Positions 1-8,014 of a stretch of DNA of 64,000 bases are shown here, piece by piece. Source of the DNA: an uncultured Roseateles sp. (GTDB lineage: Bacteria > Pseudomonadota > Gammaproteobacteria > Burkholderiales > Burkholderiaceae). The translations under genes were made by a program, and so were the position numbers. The stretch lies in assembly GCA_946886855.1 (NCBI GenBank), contig CAMPJJ010000014.1:10486-74485 (forward strand), written 5' to 3'. Positions within the stretch are counted from its first letter, which is position 1. Every line of letters begins with the position of its first letter. A model generated the notes under the pieces. It saw nothing but the letters and a program-made list of their open reading frames with translations. It made no database searches and was not told the DNA's origin.

Positions 1-323
1 AACCCGTGACCACGGGGGGCGTCGCGCTTTCTGCGCTCAGCAATGTCGAGTTGCGCCCGCGCGAAGGCGGCGAGCAGTTCCAGGCGCATGCCAAGGGCCT
101 GGCGCGCGCGCTCCGCAAATGCTGGCAGACGGCCGGAATCCCCGGTGTCCAGAGGGAAGGCCCGCTGATCTACGTCGATGGGCGACTGCTGTTCGCGCCC
201 GGTCTGGGCATCGACGCGCGCTGGATCGCGCCGGCCGGTGAAGCACAAATGGCGCTGCGATGGGTGTCGGAGGCATGCGGATCCCGCATGGGCAGCGACG
301 TTGCGGGCAAGGGCGGGTCTTAG
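1..323 (+). CDS. tilS: tRNA(Ile)-lysidine synthase, C-terminal end (partial)
   Basis: The reading frame is open from the window edge (first full codon at position 3) to a TAG at 321-323, so only about the last 106 residues are present. TilS converts C34 of the CAU-anticodon tRNA-Ile to lysidine. The visible part has the C-terminal TilS pattern: an LRPREGGE segment followed by a KxxxQ-like stretch and a GLGIDARW ending. The catalytic N-terminal PP-loop lies upstream of the window. The position directly before lysC and a serine tRNA matches the gene order I know from Burkholderiales. The 38-nt gap to lysC suggests co-transcription. Confidence 0.85.
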   Translation, partial: PVTTGGVALSALSNVELRPREGGEQFQAHAKGLARALRKCWQTAGIPGVQREGPLIYVDGRLLFAPGLGIDARWIAPAGEAQMALRWVSEACGSRMGSDVAGKGGS

Positions 324-361
324 AATCGCCGATCCACCCGCAGCCCTCCTCTGACATTCCC

Positions 362-1633
362 ATGGCATTGATCGTTCACAAGTACGGCGGCACCTCGATG
401 GGGTCGACCGACCGCATCCGCAACGTGGCCAAGCGTGTCGCCAAATGGGCGCGGGCGGGTCACCAGATGGTGGTGGTCCCCTCGGCGATGAGCGGCGAGA
501 CCAACCGCCTGCTGGGCCTGGCCAAGGAGCTGTCGCCCGGGAGCACGTCGCCGTCGCTGATGCGCGAGCTCGACATGATCGCCTCGACCGGCGAGCAGGT
601 GTCCGTGGGGCTGCTGGCGATCGCGCTGCAGGCCGAGGGCATGGACGCCGTCAGCTACACCGGCTGGCAGGTCGGCGTGTCGACCGACAACGCCTACACC
701 AAGGCCCGCATCGAGAGCATCGACGACGCGAAGGTCAAGGCCGACCTCGACGCCGGCCGGGTGGTCGTCATCACCGGCTTCCAGGGTGTGGACGAGGACC
801 GCAACATCACGACGCTGGGGCGCGGCGGCTCGGACACCTCGGCGGTGGCGATCGCCGCGGCGATCAAGGCCGACGAATGCCTGATCTACACCGACGTGGA
901 CGGCGTCTACACGACCGATCCGCGCGTCGTCCCGGAAGCGCGCCGCATGAGCACCATCAGCTTCGAGGAGATGCTGGAGATGGCCTCGCTCGGCTCCAAG
1001 GTGCTGCAGATCCGCTCGGTGGAATTCGCGGGCAAGTACCGTGTGCCGATGCGCGTGCTGAGCAGCTTCACGCCCTGGGACATCGACATCGACGAAGAAG
1101 CCAAGTCCGGCACCCTGATCACTTTTGAAGAGGACGAACAAATGGAACAAGCCGTCGTCTCCGGCATTGCATTCAACCGCGACGAGGCCAAGGTGACGCT
1201 GCTGGGCGTTCCGGACAAGCCCGGCATCGCGTTCCAGATCCTGGGACCGGTGGCCGACGCCAACATCGACGTGGACGTGATCATCCAGAACGTGTCGCAG
1301 GACGGGAAGACCGACTTCTCGTTCACGGTGCACCGCAACGACTACCAGCGCGCGATGGAGCTGCTGGAGAAGGTCGTGGGACCGGCGGTGCAGGCCGCCA
1401 AGGTGACCGGCGACCAGCGCATCTGCAAGGTGTCCATCGTGGGCATCGGCATGCGCTCGCACGTGGGCGTGGCGTCGAAGATGTTCCGCTCGCTGTCGGA
1501 AGAGGGCATCAACATCCAGATGATCACGACCAGCGAGATCAAGACCTCCGTCGTCATCGACGAGAAGTACATGGAGCTGGCGGTGCGCGCCTTGCATCGC
1601 GCGTTCGATCTGGACCAGGACATCGAGGCCTGA
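362..1633 (+). CDS. lysC: Aspartate kinase
   Basis: 423-residue aspartokinase, which phosphorylates L-aspartate in the first step of lysine, threonine and methionine synthesis. The N-terminal amino-acid kinase domain (about 1-240) starts with KYGGTS at residues 7-12 and contains the GFQGVDE and [12 protein letters not shown] substrate/nucleotide loops. Two C-terminal ACT domains follow (about 265-420), including [12 protein letters not shown] and the ITTSEIK effector-site motif, so feedback inhibition by Lys/Thr is expected. The start is the ATG giving [10 protein letters not shown], the usual start for the family. A candidate internal start lies at 1142. A serine tRNA follows. Confidence 0.97.
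   Translation: MALIVHKYGGTSMGSTDRIRNVAKRVAKWARAGHQMVVVPSAMSGETNRLLGLAKELSPGSTSPSLMRELDMIASTGEQVSVGLLAIALQAEGMDAVSYTGWQVGVSTDNAYTKARIESIDDAKVKADLDAGRVVVITGFQGVDEDRNITTLGRGGSDTSAVAIAAAIKADECLIYTDVDGVYTTDPRVVPEARRMSTISFEEMLEMASLGSKVLQIRSVEFAGKYRVPMRVLSSFTPWDIDIDEEAKSGTLITFEEDEQMEQAVVSGIAFNRDEAKVTLLGVPDKPGIAFQILGPVADANIDVDVIIQNVSQDGKTDFSFTVHRNDYQRAMELLEKVVGPAVQAAKVTGDQRICKVSIVGIGMRSHVGVASKMFRSLSEEGINIQMITTSEIKTSVVIDEKYMELAVRALHRAFDLDQDIEA
1127..1144 (+). promoter_or_regulatory. Candidate internal ribosome binding site and start inside lysC
   Basis: Inside lysC a GAAGAGGA purine run (1127-1134) sits 7 nt before an in-frame ATG (1142, residue 261), exactly between the kinase and ACT domains. Codons here (TTT, GAA, GAA, CAA) are unusually AT-rich for this gene. 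In Bacillus and Corynebacterium lysC, an internal start at the same domain border makes a separate regulatory beta subunit. Its use here is inference. Confidence 0.45.
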
Positions 1634-1658
1634 CCGAAGCGTCATGCGCCCGTTTCAC

Positions 1659-1686
1659 TTGGAGCCGCGAAAAGCCATGCTATAGT
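1659..1686 (+). promoter_or_regulatory. Putative sigma-70 promoter of tRNA-Ser
   Basis: TTGGAG (1659-1664) and TATAGT (1681-1686) are separated by 16 nt and end 16 nt before the tRNA 5' end. The AT-rich -10 stands out in GC-rich DNA. Confidence 0.5.
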
Positions 1687-1702
1687 CGCTGCTTCTCCGG
1701 TT

Positions 1703-1795
1703 GGAGACGTGACCGAGTGGCCGAAGGTGCTCCCCTGCTAAGGGAGTATGTGGGCAAAACCTGCATCGAGGGTTCGAATCCCTCCGTCTCCGCCA
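1703..1795 (+). tRNA. tRNA-Ser (anticodon GCU)
   Basis: 93 nt including an encoded CCA. The acceptor stem GGAGACG (1703-1709) pairs with CGTCTCC (1785-1791). The anticodon stem CTCCC/GGGAG holds loop CTGCTAA with anticodon GCT at 1737-1739. A long variable arm, as in class II tRNAs, precedes the T arm with GGTTCGAATCC. It reads AGC and AGU codons. A strong terminator follows within 12 nt. Confidence 0.97.
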
Positions 1796-1806
1796 ACCAG
1801 ATGTGA

Positions 1807-1837
1807 AACCCCCGCAGCGCAAGTTGCGGGGGTTTTT
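1807..1837 (+). terminator. Rho-independent terminator after tRNA-Ser
   Basis: A perfect 10-bp stem AACCCCCGCA (1807-1816) / TGCGGGGGTT (1825-1834) with an 8-nt loop is followed by a T run to 1837. Confidence 0.9.
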
Positions 1838-1929
1838 GCATTCCGGGGTGGTTGATTGCATTCCAGACTACTGCAGTGGGTCAGGAAAACTTTCAGTGGT
1901 GCTTGGGCGATGTGTCCTAAAGTCATCGC

Positions 1930-2571
1930 ATGTACACGCCCAAGCATTTCGATCTGCCGGACCTGTCGCATGCCCGGCTGATGATCCAGGAGCATCCGCT
2001 GGCGACGCTGATGCTGATCGATCCGACGCATGGCCTGTCCGCGACGCCGGTGCCGATGATCTGGGGTGCGCCGACCGATGCTGCCGACGGCGAGGGCTGG
2101 TGGCTCGAGGGCCACCTGGCGCGCGCGAACCCGCATGTGGCCGCGCTGAAGTCGGAGGAACTGGGCGAGGTGCTCGTGCAGTTCAACGGTCCGGGCGCCT
2201 ACATCTCGCCGAGCCACTACGACACGCCGCTATCCGTGCCGACGTGGAACTACCTGACCCTGCAGGTCCATGGCCGCGTGCAGATCATCGACGAGGAGCA
2301 CGCGAAGGATGCGCTGCTCAAGCGCCTGATCGCGACGCAGGAGCCCGACTACGCCGCGCAATGGCGCGGGTTGCCGGAAGACTTCCAACACAAGATGCTG
2401 GGCGCGATCGTCGGCTTCCGCGTGCCGGTGGCGCGCTGGACGATGAAGGCCAAGATCAGCCAGAACCGCAGCGCCGCCGAGCGCGAGCGCATCCTGGCGC
2501 ATCAGGAACATCACGGCTCGCTGGAGGAACAGATCCTCGCGAGATGGGTGCGGGAACTCGCGCCGCGCTGA
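1930..2571 (+). CDS. PaiB-like FMN-binding protein
   Basis: 213-residue protein of the PaiB / FMN_bind_2 family (split-barrel flavin fold). Bacillus PaiB is described as a negative regulator of sporulation and protease genes; in Gram-negatives the role is mostly unknown. Family marks are MYTPKHF at the N-terminus, AHLARANPH-type text near residue 63, the GP.AYISPS.Y segment near residue 90, and VPTWNY. Length is normal for the family. The gene stands alone between the tRNA terminator and a small peptide locus. A regulatory role is not shown by the sequence, as no helix-turn-helix is visible. Confidence 0.85.
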   Translation: MYTPKHFDLPDLSHARLMIQEHPLATLMLIDPTHGLSATPVPMIWGAPTDAADGEGWWLEGHLARANPHVAALKSEELGEVLVQFNGPGAYISPSHYDTPLSVPTWNYLTLQVHGRVQIIDEEHAKDALLKRLIATQEPDYAAQWRGLPEDFQHKMLGAIVGFRVPVARWTMKAKISQNRSAAERERILAHQEHHGSLEEQILARWVRELAPR

Positions 2572-2723
2572 GCGAGGGATCGCTCACGGGGTCAGGTCTT
2601 GCCTGATCGCGCCCGATCTGCCATCTGGGAATTTTCCGAACACGCCCAGCAACTTTGGGTCAGTGATCTTCCTCGCGTGCCCTCCTAACGTTGCGCTCTG
2701 CAACAACGCAAGGAGATGGCGAC

Positions 2724-2990
2724 GTGTCCATGAAAGAAGACAAAGGTTGGTCCCGGCGTGAAATCCGGAACCTTCTCGTACGTTGCGCCTGGGGATTCTC
2801 AGTCGCGGCCGGGATGAATTTCTTCTTCTTCGACAACAAGAAACCTGAGTTCGTCTTCATGGCGGGCTCGTGGTTCTGTGCCGTCTTTCTCTTGGAATCG
2901 TTGCACCGAGCATGGCGGCGTCGCCGTCATGGAACCTCTCGGCCGCTTGGTGCGAAGGGCGATCAAACCAATGGAGAAGATGATGTTTGA
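2724..2990 (+). CDS. Small membrane protein next to a bacteriocin-type peptide
   Basis: 88-residue protein not recognised by family. I chose the GTG at 2724 because AGGAG (2711-2715) lies 8 nt upstream; an ATG at 2730 is the alternative. Two hydrophobic segments are visible, around GFSVAAGMNFFFF and FVFMAGSWFCAVFLLE, separated by a short DNKKPE turn, then an Arg-rich cytoplasmic-type stretch. It overlaps the start of the double-glycine peptide gene by 20 nt in another frame, so translation is probably coupled. A small two-TM protein in this position could be an immunity protein; that is inference from position only. Confidence 0.6.
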   Translation: MSMKEDKGWSRREIRNLLVRCAWGFSVAAGMNFFFFDNKKPEFVFMAGSWFCAVFLLESLHRAWRRRRHGTSRPLGAKGDQTNGEDDV

Positions 2991-3165
2991 AGTGCTGACC
3001 GAAGAAGAGATCGATAGCGTGTCCGGAGGCATGGGCAACGGAGGCGGCGGTCCGATGAAGGTCTCTCAGCTTGACAAGGCATCCGGCCTGAGCTCTTGCG
3101 GCGAGGGCATTCTTGGCGGACTGAGCGGAAGCCTGTGTGATGCGCTGACCCAACGCGGGCCATGA
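2971..3165 (+). CDS. Double-glycine leader peptide (bacteriocin-type precursor)
   Basis: 64-residue precursor. Residues 1-20 match the double-glycine leader consensus: Leu-12, Thr-11, Glu-8, Ile-7, Val-4, Gly-2, Gly-1 relative to a cut after G20. The predicted mature peptide (44 residues) begins MGNGGGG, is Gly/Ser-rich and holds two cysteines (C43, C56) that could form a disulphide. Peptidase-C39 ABC exporters normally remove such leaders during secretion; none is encoded in this window. The start could be the ATG at 2971, 2980 or 2983; the leader motif is kept in all. A bidirectional terminator follows directly. Function (bacteriocin or signal peptide) is inferred from the leader. Confidence 0.7.
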   Translation: MEKMMFEVLTEEEIDSVSGGMGNGGGGPMKVSQLDKASGLSSCGEGILGGLSGSLCDALTQRGP

Positions 3166-3169
3166 AAAC

Positions 3170-3196
3170 GAAGGCCCGCTGCAAGCGGGCCTTCTT
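3170..3196. terminator. Terminator between convergent genes
   Basis: A perfect 11-bp stem GAAGGCCCGCT (3170-3180) / AGCGGGCCTTC (3184-3194) with a 3-nt loop and TT after it. It starts 5 nt after the peptide stop and lies between convergent genes, so it may serve both strands. Confidence 0.8.
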
Positions 3197-3229
3197 CGTC
3201 GAGCGATGCGGCTGTGAAGCCGCCATCGA

Positions 3230-4915
3230 TCACATGCTCACATAGTTCGGCCCGCCGCCGCCTTCTGGCGTGACCCAGACGATGTTCTGGGTCGGGTCCT
3301 TGATGTCGCAGGTCTTGCAGTGCACGCAGTTCTGCGCGTTGATCTGCAGGCGCTCGACGTTGTCGTCGCTCTTCACGAACTCGTAGACACCGGCCGGGCA
3401 GTAGCGGGCTTCAGGACCGGCGTACTTCGCCAGGTTGACCTGCACCGGCACGCTGTTGTCCTTCAGCGTCAGGTGGGCCGGCTGGTTCTCCTCATGGTTC
3501 GTGTTGGACACGAACACCGACGACAGGCGGTCGAAGGTCAGCTTCCCATCGGGCTTCGGATAACTGATCTTCGGCATCTCCGACGCGGGACGCAGGAAGA
3601 CGTGATCGGGCTTGTCGCGATGCAGCGTCCACGGCGGGCGCTTGATGCCGAGCTTGGGCAGCAGCCATTGCTCGATGCCCGTCATCAGCGTGCCGACGGT
3701 GTTGCCCTTCTTGAACCAGGTCTTGAAGTTGCGCGACTGGTCCAGCTCCTCGCGCAGCCAGCTCTTCTCGAACGCGGCCGGGTAGGCGCTCAGTTCGTCG
3801 AACGAGCGGCCCGCGGCCAGCGCCTCGGCGATGGCGTCGGCGCACATCATCCCGGACTTGATCGCGGCATGGCTGCCCTTGATGCGCGCGGCGTTCAGGT
3901 AGCCGGCGTCGTCGCCGACCAGCGCGCCGCCCGGGAAGACCTGCTTGGGCAGGCTCAACAGACCGCCGGCCGTGATCGCGCGGGCGCCGTAGCCCAGGCG
4001 CTTGCCGCCCTCGATGTGCTTGCGGATCGCGGGGTGGGTCTTCCAGCGCTGCATTTCCTCGAACGGCGACAGCCACGGGTTCTGGTAGTCGAGACCGACC
4101 ACGAAGCCCAGCGTCACCTTGTTGCCTTCGAGGTGGTACAGGAAGCCGCCGCCGTAGGTCTCGCTGTCCATCGGCCAGCCGGCGGTGTGCACCACCAGGC
4201 CGGGCTGCGCCTTGTCGGCCGGCACTTCCCACAGCTCCTTGATGCCGATGCCGTAGGTCTGCGGATCCTTGCCGGCGTCGAGCTGGAACTTCGCGATCAG
4301 CTGCTTGCCCAGGTGGCCGCGCGAGCCTTCCGCGAAGATGGTGTATTTGCCGTGCAGCGCCATGCCGAGCTGGAAGCCCTCATGCGGCTCGCCATCCTTG
4401 CCCACGCCCACGTTGCCCGTGGCGACGCCCTTCACGCGGCCCTGCTCGTCGTAGACGACCTCGGCAGCGGCGAAGCCGGCGAAGATCTCCACGCCCAGCG
4501 CCTCGGCCTGCTGCGCCAGCCACTTGGTGACGTTGCCCAGCGAGATGACGTAGTTGCCGTGGTTGTGGAAGCAGCCGGGGATCAGGAACTGCGGCGTGGC
4601 CTTCGCGCCGGACTCGGACAGGAACAGCACCTCGTCGCCGGTGACCGGCTGGCTCAGCGGGGCGCCGAGTTCCTTCCAGTTGGGGAACAGCTCGGTGAGC
4701 GCGCGCGGATCCATGACCGCGCCCGACAGGATGTGGGCGCCGGCCTCCGAGCCCTTCTCGAGCACCACCACCGAGATCTCCTGGCCCTTCTCCGCGGCGA
4801 TCTGCTTCAGGCGGATCGCGGTGGCCAGGCCGGCGGGACCGCCGCCGACGACCACGACGTCGTAGTCCATGCTGTCACGCGGACCGTACTGGGCGATGAG
4901 TTCTTCGGAGGTCAT
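3230..4915 (-). CDS. Electron transfer flavoprotein-ubiquinone oxidoreductase
   Basis: 561-residue ETF-QO, the membrane-associated FAD/4Fe-4S enzyme that passes electrons from ETF (fatty and amino acid oxidation) to ubiquinone. The N-terminus has the FAD dinucleotide fold VVVVGGGPAGLATAIRLKQ. The GDDAGYLNAARIKGSHAAIKSG segment is typical. The C-terminal ferredoxin-like part carries cluster ligands in CPAGVYEF and CVHCKTCDIKDP, and the protein ends in GGGPNYVSM as in other family members. I chose ATG 4915, because the AAGGA at 4925-4921 is correctly spaced for it and would overlap the ATG at 4921. Single gene, with a terminator downstream. Confidence 0.96.
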   Translation of the reverse strand: MTSEELIAQYGPRDSMDYDVVVVGGGPAGLATAIRLKQIAAEKGQEISVVVLEKGSEAGAHILSGAVMDPRALTELFPNWKELGAPLSQPVTGDEVLFLSESGAKATPQFLIPGCFHNHGNYVISLGNVTKWLAQQAEALGVEIFAGFAAAEVVYDEQGRVKGVATGNVGVGKDGEPHEGFQLGMALHGKYTIFAEGSRGHLGKQLIAKFQLDAGKDPQTYGIGIKELWEVPADKAQPGLVVHTAGWPMDSETYGGGFLYHLEGNKVTLGFVVGLDYQNPWLSPFEEMQRWKTHPAIRKHIEGGKRLGYGARAITAGGLLSLPKQVFPGGALVGDDAGYLNAARIKGSHAAIKSGMMCADAIAEALAAGRSFDELSAYPAAFEKSWLREELDQSRNFKTWFKKGNTVGTLMTGIEQWLLPKLGIKRPPWTLHRDKPDHVFLRPASEMPKISYPKPDGKLTFDRLSSVFVSNTNHEENQPAHLTLKDNSVPVQVNLAKYAGPEARYCPAGVYEFVKSDDNVERLQINAQNCVHCKTCDIKDPTQNIVWVTPEGGGGPNYVSM

Positions 4916-5148
4916 GGTCATCCTTGCTCGTTCTAGTCAGAGTCCTGGCCGTGCACGCGCGGATCGGCGGGGGCCGGCTCGCTGTCTGGCTGGGGCGGTT
5001 TGCGGCGCATTCTAGCCGTGTGATGGGAAAAAAAGAACGATCGTGCTTTTTATGGGCAAGGGGCGCGCCTTGCCCCGAACGGGAGGCGGCGTGAAACGGG
5101 GCATCGCCGTACGATGCGGCGCGACACCCGACCCATTTCGAGGACCCC

Positions 5149-5550
5149 ATGAGCATTCACGTTCAACGCGACAAGACCGGCCCGATGCGCCAGACGGTGA
5201 GCATCCGCAACCATGTGCTGACGGCGGACCAGTCCGTCGAAGGCGGCGGCGAGGATGCCGGCCCCGACGCGCACGAGCTCTACGACGCCGCGCTGGCGTC
5301 CTGCAAGGCGCTGACGGTGCTCTGGTACGCGCGGCGCAAGGGCATGGCGCTGGAGGACGTGCTGGTGGACGTGGAGAGCGACGGCTCGCAGGAGCGGCAG
5401 GGCCTCTACAAGCTGAAGGCCTCGCTGACCTTCGTCGGCAACCTGAGCGACGAGGAACGTCAGCAGCTGCTCGCCGTGGCCGACAAGTGCCCGGTGCACA
5501 AGCTGATGACGCAGGTGAAGACGGAGATTGAAACGGTGATGGCCGGTTGA
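5149..5550 (+). CDS. OsmC family protein
   Basis: 133-residue OsmC/Ohr-fold protein, a family of thiol-dependent peroxidases for organic hydroperoxides. The central helix carries LYDAALASCKALTVLWYARRKG with the first conserved Cys, and CPVHKLM near residue 117 holds the second, so both redox cysteines are present. It belongs to the YhfA-like branch rather than classical Ohr (no long N-terminal domain). The start ATG follows AGGACCCC. It is monocistronic, with a weak hairpin after it. Confidence 0.85.
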   Translation: MSIHVQRDKTGPMRQTVSIRNHVLTADQSVEGGGEDAGPDAHELYDAALASCKALTVLWYARRKGMALEDVLVDVESDGSQERQGLYKLKASLTFVGNLSDEERQQLLAVADKCPVHKLMTQVKTEIETVMAG

Positions 5551-5561
5551 AGGCTGCTGAG

Positions 5562-5590
5562 GCCCCGGGATCATCATCGGGGCGGGTCTT
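5562..5590 (+). terminator. Weak hairpin after OsmC gene
   Basis: GCCCCG (5562-5567) and CGGGGC (5578-5583) can pair over a 10-nt loop, followed by GGGTCTT. Only a short T run, so termination is uncertain. Confidence 0.35.
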
Positions 5591-5650
5591 GCGTGCTATC
5601 GTCATCGGCACTTGTCCGGTCACACGAGAAGTTTTGCGAGAGACCTTGCC

Positions 5651-6433
5651 ATGAGCTACAGCATCGATCTGGAGGGCCGGGTGGCCCTCGTCACGGGCGC
5701 GTCCAGCGGATTGGGCGCGCAGTTCGCCAGGACCCTGGCGAAGTCGGGCGCCTGCGTGGTGCTGGCGGCCAGACGCGTGGACCGCCTGAAGGACCTTCGC
5801 GCGGAGATCGAGGCCGGCGGCGGCGACGCGCATGTGGTGCAGATGGACGTCACCGACCTGGAGAGCATCGCCGCGGCGGTGGCGCGGGCGGAGACGGAAG
5901 TCGGCACGCTGGACATCCTGATCAACAACTCCGGCGTGAGCACGACCCAGCGTCTGGTCGACGTGTCGCCGGAGGATTTCGACTTCGTGATGGACACCAA
6001 CGTGCGCGGCGCGTTCTTCGTCGCGCAGGAAGTGGGCAAGCGCATGCTGGCGCGGGCGCGCGGCGCGGCGCCGGGCACGTACACGGGCGGGCGCATCGTC
6101 AACATCGCGTCGATGGCGGGGCTGCGGGTGCTGTCGCAGATCGGCGTCTATGCGATGAGCAAGGCGGCGGTCATCCACATGACCAAGGCGATGGCGCTGG
6201 AGTGGGGCAAGTTCGACATCAACGTCAACGCCATCTGCCCCGGCTACATCGACACGGAGATCAACCACCACCACTGGCAGACCGACCAGGGCCGCAAGCT
6301 GGTGGAGCTGCTGCCGCGCAAGCGCGTGGGCACGCCGCAGGACCTGGACACGACGCTGCTGATGCTGTGCGCGAAGGAAAGCCGCTTCATCAACGGCGCG
6401 GTCATCCAGGCGGACGACGGATTCGGAGTTTGA
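5651..6433 (+). CDS. SDR family oxidoreductase
   Basis: 260-residue classical short-chain dehydrogenase/reductase. The Rossmann motif TGASSGLGAQ is near residue 16, NNSG replaces the usual NNAG near residue 93, the catalytic Ser lies in IASMAG and Tyr/Lys in YAMSK. The following PGYIDTEIN is the usual substrate loop. The N-terminal half resembles 3-oxoacyl-ACP/hydroxyacyl-CoA reductases, but the substrate cannot be told. An Arg after the second beta strand (AARRVDR) suggests NADP preference. The start ATG gives MSYSIDLEGR. The yceH-like gene begins 16 nt downstream, probably in the same transcript. Confidence 0.9.
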   Translation: MSYSIDLEGRVALVTGASSGLGAQFARTLAKSGACVVLAARRVDRLKDLRAEIEAGGGDAHVVQMDVTDLESIAAAVARAETEVGTLDILINNSGVSTTQRLVDVSPEDFDFVMDTNVRGAFFVAQEVGKRMLARARGAAPGTYTGGRIVNIASMAGLRVLSQIGVYAMSKAAVIHMTKAMALEWGKFDINVNAICPGYIDTEINHHHWQTDQGRKLVELLPRKRVGTPQDLDTTLLMLCAKESRFINGAVIQADDGFGV

Positions 6434-6449
6434 GGAAAGAAGCGAGCCG

Positions 6450-7097
6450 ATGGCTGTGAGAGAACTGAGCGCGCTGGAAGCGCGCGTGCTGGCGGTGCTG
6501 GTGGAGAAGGAATCCACGGTGCCGGACAGCTACCCGATGTCGTTGAACAGCCTGACCTTGGGCGTGAACCAGAAGACCGCGCGCGATCCGGTGATGAATG
6601 CGAGCGAGTCGGATGTCGCCGCGGTGCTGGACGAGTTGAAGGCGATGAGCCTGGTCAACACGGTGAGCGGCAGCCGCGTGGCGCGCTTCGAGCACAACAT
6701 GAAGCGGGTGCTGGGCGTGCCGGGGCAGGCCGAGGCGCTGCTGACCGTGCTGATCCTGCGCGGTCCGCAGACCTCGGCGGAGTTGCGGCTGAACTGCGAG
6801 CGCATCCACCGCTTCGCGGACGTGTCGTCGGTGGAGGGATTCCTCGACGAGCTCGCGGCGCGCGAGCCCGCGCTGGCGGTGAAGCTGGCCAAGGCGCCCG
6901 GCGCGCGTGAGGCGCGATGGGCGCATCTGCTGAGCGGCGAGCCGGCGATGCCGGTGTACGTGGCCTCGGCGGCTTCGTCGAGCGCGAGCTCATCCTCCAA
7001 CAGCGCGCGCGACGAAGAGATCGCGGCGTTGCGCGCCGAGGTCGAGCAGTTGAAGGCGGCCGTCGCGCGCATCCAATCGGAGTTGGGGTTGGTCTGA
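6450..7097 (+). CDS. YceH-like (UPF0502/DUF480) protein
   Basis: 215-residue member of the YceH/DUF480 family, built from two winged-helix domains. Signature text is VLVEKESTVPDSYPMSLNSL near residue 15, GVNQKTAR.PVM, the LRGPQTSAELRLN segment near residue 100, and a coiled-coil tail (DEEIAALRAEVEQLKAAV). Its molecular role is not established in the family. A Ser-rich linker (ASSSASSSSNSA) separates the second wing domain from the coiled coil. Probably co-transcribed with the SDR gene; it converges on a LysR gene. Confidence 0.88.
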   Translation: MAVRELSALEARVLAVLVEKESTVPDSYPMSLNSLTLGVNQKTARDPVMNASESDVAAVLDELKAMSLVNTVSGSRVARFEHNMKRVLGVPGQAEALLTVLILRGPQTSAELRLNCERIHRFADVSSVEGFLDELAAREPALAVKLAKAPGAREARWAHLLSGEPAMPVYVASAASSSASSSSNSARDEEIAALRAEVEQLKAAVARIQSELGLV

Positions 7098-7112
7098 GCT
7101 TGCGGGCCGGGT

Positions 7113-7994
7113 TCATCGATCCCAGACGCTGCGGATCATCAGCGTCAAGGCGGTCGTCAAGGGATCGCGGGCGCCTTCGGCCGAGGTCACGAGATAGAGC
7201 TCGGCATCGAGCTGGGCGAGTCCCCACACCAGCCAGTCCTGACGCTCGACGCCACGGACGGCGACCTCTTCGCGAAGCAGCACGCATCCGCTGCCGGCCC
7301 GTACATAGGCCTCCAGGCCGCTGGTTTCCTCGACCTGCGTGACCACCCGCGGCGCGAGCCCCTGGCGCTCGAACAGCATCCGCATCATCTGGTGGATGTG
7401 GGAACCGGCGAGTCCGTCGACCCACGGCAGATCGGCCAGGGCGCGCCAGCCGCCCATCTGGATCGCCGAGGCCAGGCGGCCCGGCACCGCCACCCGATAG
7501 GTCACCGAGCGCAGGGACACCCACTGCAGATCCCGCGGCGGATTCGGACCGATGTAGTAGCCCGCGGCCAGCGTGCCGGCGCGGATCAGGTCCAGCAGTT
7601 GCACCGACGTGTAGCTGCGCGTCCGCAGCTCCACCAGCGGCAGCGCGTCCTGGACGCGTGCCGTCATCTCCCCGAGGCGAAGGAAGTCCGCGGGCTCGCT
7701 CGGCAATCCGAAGTCGAAGCGTCCGGTCAGCTCGCCTTTCATCTGCCGGGCGGTCGAGCTCAGCTCGCTGCCCGCCGCCAGCAGCTGCTCCGCCTTGGGC
7801 AGCAGCAGTTCCCCCGCGCGGGTGAGCGTCAGGCGGCCGGCGCCGCGATCGAACAGCGTGACGCCCAGGCTCTGCTCCAGGCTCTTGAGCTGGGCGGTCA
7901 CGGCGGGCTGGGTGACGCACAGCGCTTCCGCGGCCTTGGTGACGTTGCCGATGCGCGCCACCGTCACAAAGGCCCGCACTTGGTAGAACTCCAT
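7113..7994 (-). CDS. LysR family transcriptional regulator
   Basis: 293-residue LysR-type regulator. The N-terminal helix-turn-helix reads MEFYQVRAFVTVARIGNVTKAAEALCVTQPAVTAQLK in outline, with TQPAVTAQ as the recognition helix, followed by a linker helix and a periplasmic-binding-like effector domain. It lies 20 nt downstream of an ABC ATPase gene on the same strand, so it is probably the last gene of that transport operon and may control it in response to the imported solute. No divergent target is present, which is less usual for LysR genes. Confidence 0.93.
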   Translation of the reverse strand: MEFYQVRAFVTVARIGNVTKAAEALCVTQPAVTAQLKSLEQSLGVTLFDRGAGRLTLTRAGELLLPKAEQLLAAGSELSSTARQMKGELTGRFDFGLPSEPADFLRLGEMTARVQDALPLVELRTRSYTSVQLLDLIRAGTLAAGYYIGPNPPRDLQWVSLRSVTYRVAVPGRLASAIQMGGWRALADLPWVDGLAGSHIHQMMRMLFERQGLAPRVVTQVEETSGLEAYVRAGSGCVLLREEVAVRGVERQDWLVWGLAQLDAELYLVTSAEGARDPLTTALTLMIRSVWDR

Positions 7995-8014
7995 GGCTCA
8001 GGCGCGACACGCGG

